Positions 38,865 through 43,971 of a DNA stretch of 43,971 nucleotides are shown in pieces. The position numbers and the translations under genes were made by a program. Within the stretch, counting starts at the first letter, position 1. Each line of letters starts with the position of its first letter. The stretch covers positions 1-43,971 of the forward strand of contig NZ_JAVAMQ010000022.1 in NCBI RefSeq assembly GCF_030732095.1, given 5' to 3'. Source of the stretch: Paracoccus spongiarum (GTDB lineage Bacteria > Pseudomonadota > Alphaproteobacteria > Rhodobacterales > Rhodobacteraceae). Below the pieces are notes generated by a model. It made no database searches, had not been told where the DNA came from, and was given only the letters and a program-made list of their open reading frames with translations.

Positions 38865-39959
38865 TCACAATCTCATGTCGAGCCGCCGGTCGCCCGGGAT
38901 CCAGCGTCCGGGCATCGCCACGGCGTGGATGGTCGTCAGCGCCCGCATGTCGGGCAAACCCTCGGGCAGGTCATCAGGCAGGTCGCGATCATCGGGCGCC
39001 GCGTCGCGCCCGCGCTCCTCGCGGAAATCGAACGCGGCGCCCTCGAGGCCGGCCTCCCCGAAATGCTGGGTCAGCAGGCCGACATTGCGCCGCAGAAGAT
39101 CCATCACCTCCGGCCTCTCGACCCAGACCGTGACCTGGGCCGCGCGCTCGGCGCCGGTCACGACCAGCCGCACACGGCCCAACTCCTCGGGCGACAGTGC
39201 AATCTCGAGACGGTCACCCTTCATGGCGACGACAGCATCGGCAATCTGCCGCAGGACCGGCTGCGCATGCAGCGCGATCGGCCGCGCCTCGGTTCCGGCC
39301 GCGATCGGTTGCGCCGGATGGCCGGCGCGAATCGGCGCCGCCGGGATCGCAAGCTCGTCGAGCGCCACCTTGGCCGCCTTCTCCACGCCCCCCGCCGCCT
39401 CTGCCTGGGCGCCTGACGCTTCCGCGATCGACACCTTGGGCAGCAAGCCGGTCTCTGATGGGGCGACGGCAGGCTTGGCCGGAGGCAGGGCGCCGTCCTC
39501 GAGGATCGCCGGCGGGCCAGCGTCGGCCGCTTCCGCCGAACCATGCATCGCGTCGGCGCCCCTGGCCAGCCGAAGCGCGACGGCCAACCGGTCGATGCCG
39601 CGCGCGCCGGCCTCATCTGTGCCAGCCGGCGCAGGCTCGGCCTCGGACAGCGCGCCGCTGATGCCGGACCACGCCTCGAGCAGTTGTTCCAGAGGATCGA
39701 CGGGACGGGCTGTTCGGGTATCCTCCGGCGCCGCATCGTCGGTCCCGTCCTCCGAGGCGGCAATGTCGGGCGCCGCTTGCACTTCCTCGACCTCGACCGC
39801 TGCGACTCCCTCGGGCGTCATCGCCGCGCCGGCCGCATCGACCGACCCTTCGAACTCGGCCGCCGCGGCCGGATCGGCCGGGACGGATTCGGCTTTTCGC
39901 GGCGCGGCGGGGTCAGCCGAATGTTCAAGATGCAGGCTGTTTAACACTGAACTGTTCAT
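38865..39959 (-). CDS. fliK: flagellar hook-length control protein FliK
   Basis: FliK measures hook length and switches export specificity. It has 364 residues. The first 240 are low-complexity, rich in Ala, Glu and Pro, as usual for the ruler part. The C-terminal FliK domain is seen in GDRLEIALSPEELGRVRLVV, VTVWVERPEVMDLLRRN and VGLLTQHFGEAGLEG. The start MNSSVLNSLHLEHS was chosen; an ATG 16 codons upstream would add a hydrophobic stretch that is atypical. It heads fliK-flgD and is divergent from the rod-binding gene. Confidence 0.87.
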   Translation of the reverse strand: MNSSVLNSLHLEHSADPAAPRKAESVPADPAAAAEFEGSVDAAGAAMTPEGVAAVEVEEVQAAPDIAASEDGTDDAAPEDTRTARPVDPLEQLLEAWSGISGALSEAEPAPAGTDEAGARGIDRLAVALRLARGADAMHGSAEAADAGPPAILEDGALPPAKPAVAPSETGLLPKVSIAEASGAQAEAAGGVEKAAKVALDELAIPAAPIRAGHPAQPIAAGTEARPIALHAQPVLRQIADAVVAMKGDRLEIALSPEELGRVRLVVTGAERAAQVTVWVERPEVMDLLRRNVGLLTQHFGEAGLEGAAFDFREERGRDAAPDDRDLPDDLPEGLPDMRALTTIHAVAMPGRWIPGDRRLDMRL

Positions 39960-40000
39960 GATCCATGCCCTTCGGATGAGACATAGATAAATGATAATCC

Positions 40001-40015
40001 TTACCAATTATTTAC
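40001..40015. promoter_or_regulatory. CtrA-box-like motif in the divergent flagellar region
   Basis: TTAC-(7 nt)-TTAC has the spacing of the CtrA site TTAA-N7-TTAA, with the fourth base changed in both halves. It sits in the AT-rich gap between fliK and the rod-binding gene. CtrA controls flagellar genes in many alphaproteobacteria. Confidence 0.35.
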
Positions 40016-40061
40016 CGATGCCGCTTAAATTCAGAAGAACTGATGAAGTCGGAGACCCGTC

Positions 40062-40310
40062 ATGCAGATCACCCCACCCTCCACCATCGCCGCAGCGCCG
40101 CGGGCGACGCCCGCCATCGCCGATCAGCTCGAGCGGGCATTCCTCGAGGAGATGCTTAAGTATTGCGGTCCACGCGCGGTTGACGGCGCCTTTTCCGGCG
40201 GCGCTGGCGAATCGCAATTCGCAAGCTTTCTCACCCGCGAACATGCCGCCATCATGGCCGGCAAGATGGATCTGGGCTTTGCGGGCATGCTTGGCGAGGC
40301 TGTGCGATGA
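40062..40310 (+). CDS. rod-binding protein (FlgJ N-terminal domain only)
   Basis: This 82-residue protein matches the rod-binding half of FlgJ: QLERAFLEEMLKYCGPRAVD, then GAFSGGAGESQFASFLTREH, then MAGKMDLGFAGML. The muramidase domain of enteric FlgJ is absent, as usual in Rhodobacterales. It should help rod assembly. The ATG is preceded by CGGAGACCCGTC. Its stop overlaps the next gene in an ATGA. Confidence 0.88.
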   Translation: MQITPPSTIAAAPRATPAIADQLERAFLEEMLKYCGPRAVDGAFSGGAGESQFASFLTREHAAIMAGKMDLGFAGMLGEAVR

Positions 40311-40624
40311 TCGCGCGGCTTCGCGACAGGCTCGCCGCCGTTCGGTCGGCCATCGTCGCCGGGGATCCGTCCCGAACGATGGACGCGATCGAGGAATTCG
40401 TCGCGCTGGCGCGCAAGAAGGGGCTCGAGCCGGCGGACAAGGCACGGCTTGACGCCGAACTGGTCGAACTGCGCGTCCTTGCCGAGGCGTCGATGAAGGG
40501 GGCTCGGCAGGCACTGGACGAGATTCAGGCCATCGTGGCGGCGGCGCGCAGCCTGCAGACCTATGATGACCGGGGGTGCCGGCAGGTTGCGTCGACGGCC
40601 GCACCCGCGCCGCACCGATTTTGA
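40307..40624 (+). CDS. FlgN-like small flagellar protein (putative chaperone)
   Basis: This 105-residue, mostly helical protein (RLAAVRSAIVAGDPSRTMDA, EEFVALARKKGLEPADKARL, ELVELRVLAEASMKGARQAL) ends in QTYDDRG and a short tail. Size, helical character, and 4-nt overlap with the rod-binding gene suit a FlgN-type export chaperone for hook-associated proteins. The assignment is based on context and pattern rather than strong sequence motifs. Confidence 0.6.
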   Translation: MIARLRDRLAAVRSAIVAGDPSRTMDAIEEFVALARKKGLEPADKARLDAELVELRVLAEASMKGARQALDEIQAIVAAARSLQTYDDRGCRQVASTAAPAPHRF

Positions 40625-40799
40625 ATAAAATGCGCGGCGATGCGCGTTTGAGCGGATGAACCGAATTCACTATTTGTAAATCGCCAGCCTTTAGAGAGTT
40701 GGAAGCACGCAGAAACGTGCAGGGCAAATCCGCCCGTCCGGTCAGAAGGCCATGTGTTGCAATCAAGGGCGTAAAGCGCCCCCATTCATGGAGGACAAC
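40625..40799 (+). promoter_or_regulatory. flagellin leader and promoter region with 5'-UTR hairpin
   Basis: This 175-bp gap precedes the flagellin gene. It contains a hairpin, GGGCG and CGCCC around TAAAG (40767-40781), just before the GGAGG ribosome-binding site. FlbT, encoded two genes downstream, is known in Caulobacter to act on the flagellin mRNA leader, so this structure is a candidate target. I did not find a convincing sigma-28 or sigma-54 promoter. Confidence 0.4.
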
Positions 40800-41642
40800 A
40801 TGTCCAGCATCCTGACCAACAACGGCGCCATCGTCGCCCTGCAGACCCTGAAGGCGATCAATGCCGGCCTGAACAAGGCGCAGTCCGAGATCTCGACGGG
40901 CAAGGCGATCGCCAACGCCCAGGACAACTCGGCGATCTGGGCGATCTCCAAGGTGATGGAGACCGACCAGGCCGCGTTCAAGACCATCCAGAGCGGTCTG
41001 AACGTCGCCGAAGCGACCGTCGCCACGGCCCGCACCGGCGCAGAACAGGTGACCGATCTCCTGAAGGAGATGAAGAACCTGGCGCTGAATGCCGGCACGG
41101 ACGGCTTCGACTACGACAAGGTCGAAACCGACATCGCTGCAAAGATGGAGCAGATCACCGCGATCGTGTCGGGCACGCAGATGAACGGCGTCAACCTGCT
41201 CAGCACCAACGGCATCGACGGCGGCGCGACCTTCACCGTTCTGGCCTCGCTGGATCGTGTCGTCGCGACGGCTGCCACGACGGCGAACACCATCGTTGTC
41301 GACTCGGTCGACTTCGAGGCCGACATCGTCGGCGGCACGAGGACCACGATCACGGACCGCGCCTCCGCCGAGACGGCGGTCGGTGACCTCGAGGCGCTGA
41401 TCGAAATCGCCGTGAACGGCGCGGCGGCCCTGGGTTCGTCGGGCAAGCGCATCGCGGATCAGTCGAACTTCGTCGGAAAGCTGGCGGACTCGCTGAAAGC
41501 GGGGATCGGCTCGCTTGTCGACGCCGACATGGAAGAGGCCTCGGCCCGTCTGCAGGCCCTGCAGACGCAGCAGCAACTGGGCATCCAGGCTCTGTCGATC
41601 GCCAACCAGGCGCCGTCGTCGATCCTGGCCCTGTTCCGCTGA
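40800..41642 (+). CDS. fliC: flagellin
   Basis: This is the filament subunit, 280 residues. The conserved N-terminal region is MSSILTNNGAIVALQTLKAI, with STGKAIANAQDNSAIWAISK. The C-terminal region is GIGSLVDADMEEASARLQAL and LGIQALSIANQAPSSILALF. These form the coiled-coil D0/D1 core. The middle (residues about 130-215) is short and variable, giving a small filament protein typical of Rhodobacterales. GGAGG lies 5 nt before the ATG. A strong terminator follows 7 nt after the stop. Confidence 0.96.
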   Translation: MSSILTNNGAIVALQTLKAINAGLNKAQSEISTGKAIANAQDNSAIWAISKVMETDQAAFKTIQSGLNVAEATVATARTGAEQVTDLLKEMKNLALNAGTDGFDYDKVETDIAAKMEQITAIVSGTQMNGVNLLSTNGIDGGATFTVLASLDRVVATAATTANTIVVDSVDFEADIVGGTRTTITDRASAETAVGDLEALIEIAVNGAAALGSSGKRIADQSNFVGKLADSLKAGIGSLVDADMEEASARLQALQTQQQLGIQALSIANQAPSSILALFR

Positions 41643-41649
41643 TAAGACC

Positions 41650-41678
41650 ATGGGGCGCCGACAGGCGCCCCATTCTTC
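41650..41678 (+). terminator. rho-independent terminator after flagellin
   Basis: ATGGGGCGCC and GGCGCCCCAT form a perfect 10-bp stem around GACA (to 41673), followed by TCTTC. It separates the highly expressed flagellin gene from flaF. Confidence 0.85.
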
Positions 41679-41708
41679 CCACACCACACTGTATCGGGAA
41701 CCACGACA

Positions 41709-42074
41709 TTGAATGCGGTAACACCCTTGTCTGAGAACGGATACGGCGCCAATGCGGTGCGCAACGCGCGCGATGCCGAATATGACGTCATCTCCCGGGT
41801 CACCCGATTGCTTCGACAGTCCGATCGCGCGGGCCGGACCGGCGAGGCGATCACTGCGGTCCACCGGAACAACGAGCTTTGGACTTTGCTTGCGACCGAC
41901 CTCGCGGACCCGGGCAATTCGCTTCCGGATCAGACCAAGGCGGGACTCATCTCGCTGGCGTCCTTCGCGATCCGTCACGGACATGCCGTCCTGTCGGGCG
42001 AGGCGACGACCGACGCACTGATCGATATCAACATGGCGATCATGAAGGGCCTGCGCGGCGAGGTCGGAGCATGA
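41709..42074 (+). CDS. flaF: flagellar biosynthesis regulator FlaF
   Basis: FlaF (121 residues) is needed for flagellin synthesis and export in alphaproteobacteria. The family pattern is ARDAEYDVISRVTRLLRQSD, then NNELWTLLATDLADPGNSLP and SLASFAIRHGHAVLSGEA. The start is TTG at 41709 (MNAVTPLSE), matching the family N-terminus; GGGAA lies 8-10 nt upstream. No ATG lies in frame nearby, since the ATG at 41712-41714 is in another frame. Its stop overlaps the flbT start (ATGA). Confidence 0.92.
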   Translation: MNAVTPLSENGYGANAVRNARDAEYDVISRVTRLLRQSDRAGRTGEAITAVHRNNELWTLLATDLADPGNSLPDQTKAGLISLASFAIRHGHAVLSGEATTDALIDINMAIMKGLRGEVGA

Positions 42075-42475
42075 GCGGCCTTGTCCTCAAGCTCGCACCC
42101 AACGAGCGCGTCCTGATCAACGGAGCGGTCATCGAGAACGGCGACCGCCGCTCCAGGATCTCCATCAAGACGCCAAACGTTCACGTCCTGCGTCTGCGTG
42201 ATGCGATCCACCCCGACAGTGCAAAAACACCGGTGGCTCGCGCATGCTACATTGCGCAACTGATCCTGTCAGGAGACGCCGAGCCGGCGGAAGGGAGACG
42301 ACAGCTTGTCGTCGCGATCGAGCAGCTGAGTCAGGTGTTCGACGATCGCGACAGTCGCCAGATCATCTCAGCGGCAACCACGTCCGCTCTGGACGGAAAC
42401 TCCTATCAGGCGTTGCGACGGCTTCGCGAGCTTCTGCCGCGTGAAGCCAGACTGTTCGCGGCGCGCCAACAGTGA
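42071..42475 (+). CDS. flbT: flagellar biosynthesis repressor FlbT
   Basis: FlbT (134 residues) is an RNA-binding post-transcriptional regulator that controls flagellin mRNA stability. Typical parts are LVLKLAPNERVLINGAVIEN, then NVHVLRLRDAI and RACYIAQLILSGDA. The start overlaps flaF by 4 nt. Longer in-frame readings inside flaF are rejected. Confidence 0.94.
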   Translation: MSGLVLKLAPNERVLINGAVIENGDRRSRISIKTPNVHVLRLRDAIHPDSAKTPVARACYIAQLILSGDAEPAEGRRQLVVAIEQLSQVFDDRDSRQIISAATTSALDGNSYQALRRLRELLPREARLFAARQQ

Positions 42476-42484
42476 GGTGACCCC

Positions 42485-43261
42485 ATGACGGCGTCGATTG
42501 CAATTGGTATCGGCGGTTTGCCGGGATGGCAAATCCTCCGAAACATTGAGGCTCGGCAGATTGACGCAGTGGCGAGAGATCCCCTTGTTGCACGGTCAAC
42601 CGCCCATTTTCGCGAGCAGATCGGATCGATCCAGAGCGCCGCAGATCTTGTGAAGGATTACCGGCTGCTGTCGGTCGCGCTTCGGGCCTACGGCCTCGAG
42701 GAAGATCTCGCAAGCAAAGCCTTCGTCCAGAAGGTGCTTGAGTCGGACGTGAAGGACGATACCTCCCTCGTCAACAGGCTCAGCGACAAGCGCTATCTGC
42801 GACTCGCGGCCGCATTCGGGTTCGGAAATCGCGAAAGGGCCAGCACAACGCTCGGCGAACGGGTGTCGGAAGCCTGTATACAGCGAGAATTTGAGCGTCG
42901 CGTCGGCGAAGGCGACGAAAACCTGCGCCTCGCCCTGAATGCAAGGCGTGAACTTGAGCAAATGTCAGGACGCGACTCTTCCGACCGAACCTTGTGGTAC
43001 GAAGTGCTCGGCAACCCGCCTCTCCGCAAAGTATTCGAAGGCGCGTTTGGCTTCGGAAACTCCTATGGAAAGCTGCCCATCGACCGGCAACTGGACGAAT
43101 TTATGAAGTCGTCAGAGCGTCTGCTTGGGAGTGCGTCCTTCACCGAGATTGCGAGTCAGCTAGGCGCGGATAAACTACTCCGAAGCTTTCTGGCAAGATC
43201 GCAACTGGCTACGGGCGCAATACGGAACCGCTACAGTGCCGCCTTGACGCTTTTGTCGTGA
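42485..43261 (+). CDS. DUF1217 family protein, flagellar cluster
   Basis: This 258-residue, helix-rich protein belongs to the DUF1217 family found in alphaproteobacterial flagellar clusters. Family marks include LLSVALRAYGLEEDLASKAF, VLESDVKDDTSLVNRL and YLRLAAAFGFGN. A second FGFGN repeat (EGAFGFGNSYGK) suggests an internal duplication. Function is unknown, perhaps flagellar assembly. It follows flbT by 9 nt. Its last 31 nt overlap the toxin-like gene on the other strand. Confidence 0.82.
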   Translation: MTASIAIGIGGLPGWQILRNIEARQIDAVARDPLVARSTAHFREQIGSIQSAADLVKDYRLLSVALRAYGLEEDLASKAFVQKVLESDVKDDTSLVNRLSDKRYLRLAAAFGFGNRERASTTLGERVSEACIQREFERRVGEGDENLRLALNARRELEQMSGRDSSDRTLWYEVLGNPPLRKVFEGAFGFGNSYGKLPIDRQLDEFMKSSERLLGSASFTEIASQLGADKLLRSFLARSQLATGAIRNRYSAALTLLS

Positions 43262-43803
43262 TCTGACCCGCCGCGTCTGAGGAGTGCGGCCGCCGGGTCA
43301 GCAATCAGCAGGATCCCCGCAGCGCTTCCCAGATCGGGGTCAGCCTGCGGCGGATCGGCGTTCATCGGGCACTTCGTTGCCGTTGCGATGCTGTCCCGTG
43401 GAGTGGTGTGTGTTTCGGGCGGACGATAGATCTGGCAGACGCCGTCAACCGACACTTCGATCACCCGGTTGACCATGTGATCGGTGGGAGCCGCAACTGC
43501 CATAAGATCTTCTGCCTCCAAAAAGGCTATGGCCAGGCCGATCAGATGAATGCAGGCGTCCCTCGCCATGCACGGCAAAATGATCAGGCCCGGGTGAATT
43601 TCCTCACGTCCGACCAACCCGCGGAAATCGCGCGCGTTCTCTGTGACGATGATGCGGTCTTCGGCAATGGCATTACGCAGGCCCACGTGGTCAGGGTCAC
43701 CCCGCCGCCCAATGTCACGGGGATGGACGGCAGAATGTTCGCCACTCTCGTTGAGCAGCGCAGCAACCTGCGGCGAGATGCATTCATCGATGAAGAATTG
43801 CAT
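43231..43803 (-). CDS. DUF5615 PIN-like toxin-type protein, extended C-terminus
   Basis: This 190-residue protein has at its N-terminus the DUF5615 PIN-like pattern: MQFFIDECISPQVAALLNES, DIGRRGDPDHVGLRNAIAE and IIVTENARDFRGLVG. These acidic residues are those of a PIN-type nuclease site. The usual family length is about 110-120 residues. The last 65 or so, after CQIYRPP, look unstructured and overlap the DUF1217 gene. The frame may have lost its original stop. It starts 3 nt after the DUF433 gene stop, as in toxin-antitoxin pairs. Nuclease activity is inferred, not shown. Confidence 0.75.
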   Translation of the reverse strand: MQFFIDECISPQVAALLNESGEHSAVHPRDIGRRGDPDHVGLRNAIAEDRIIVTENARDFRGLVGREEIHPGLIILPCMARDACIHLIGLAIAFLEAEDLMAVAAPTDHMVNRVIEVSVDGVCQIYRPPETHTTPRDSIATATKCPMNADPPQADPDLGSAAGILLIADPAAALLRRGGSDHDKSVKAAL

Positions 43804-43806
43804 CTC

Positions 43807-43971
43807 TCAGTGCCGGACTACGGCGTCCTGCACCCAAGGCCGCCCGGACGGGCGCCCGCGCAGCGGGTGGGTTCTTGCATAGGTCGCTGCCGCCAGAAAA
43901 GCGGCTTCCGGAATGTCGGGGTAATCCTCCGCCAAGTCCGCGACCGTCTCGCCTCCCTCGAAACGCCCAAG
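43807..43971 (-). CDS. DUF433 antitoxin-type protein, partial
   Basis: The last 54 residues of a gene that begins beyond the window. The visible sequence includes RFEGGETVADLAEDYPDIPE, AAFLAAATYARTHPLRGRP and a tail ending VVRH. This matches the DUF433 winged-helix family, which usually pairs with DUF5615 PIN-like toxins. The stop is 3 nt before the toxin-like start codon, so the two are almost certainly co-translated. Confidence 0.78.
   Translation of the reverse strand, partial: LGRFEGGETVADLAEDYPDIPEAAFLAAATYARTHPLRGRPSGRPWVQDAVVRH

Overview
The window is high-GC DNA with the gene content of a Paracoccus-like alphaproteobacterium (Rhodobacteraceae). This rests on a red-type (form I) RuBisCO operon with cbbX, an aglEFGAK alpha-glucoside locus, PQQ biosynthesis flanked by quinoprotein-relay proteins, an NAD-aldehyde dehydrogenase/DUF779 pair, and an alphaproteobacterial flagellin-FlaF-FlbT cluster. 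The genus is inferred, not proven.

Layout. 1-1648: IS debris (a broken IS5-family transposase) and about 700 bp without a convincing gene. 1649-5664 (minus): pqqA-B-C-D-E plus a SoxYZ-like carrier, with a promoter before pqqA and a strong hairpin between pqqA and pqqB. 5805-6863 (plus): a divergent metallo-hydrolase of the quinoprotein relay type. 6956-13311 (plus): aglE-F-G-A-K, alpha-glucoside ABC uptake and hydrolysis. 13397-18505 (plus): GAF/Fis regulator, aldehyde dehydrogenase, topoisomerase IB, DUF779 protein and argC. 18684-20980 (plus): two tandem paralogous RTX-type secreted proteins. 20975-22476: a small monooxygenase and a GT61-like glycosyltransferase. 22480-27714 (minus): glycine cleavage operon gcvT-H-P with promoter and tandem glycine riboswitch, then trxC. 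27786-30280 (minus): an atypical SDR, an atypical histidine phosphatase and an orphan FbpC-like ATPase. 30379-37029 (minus): Calvin-cycle operon fbp-prk-fba-cbbL-cbbS-cbbX-rpe, with cbbR divergent. 38194-43261: flagellar genes on both strands. 43231-43971 (minus): a DUF5615/DUF433 toxin-antitoxin-like pair cut by the window end.

How it fits together. PQQ-dependent alcohol oxidation, NAD-dependent aldehyde oxidation and the Calvin cycle would together allow C1 or alcohol oxidation coupled to CO2 fixation, as known in methylotrophic Paracoccus. No PQQ dehydrogenase structural gene lies in the window. Points most worth checking are a 41-bp element repeated exactly in two unrelated operons, a translationally coupled SDR/phosphatase pair that both lack textbook catalytic residues, the tandem RTX proteins with a shared unrecognised N-terminal domain, the topoisomerase IB-DUF779 coupling, and a perfect 10-bp inverted repeat at trxC. 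I found no clearly new multi-gene system; the SDR/phosphatase pair and the RTX pair are the closest candidates.
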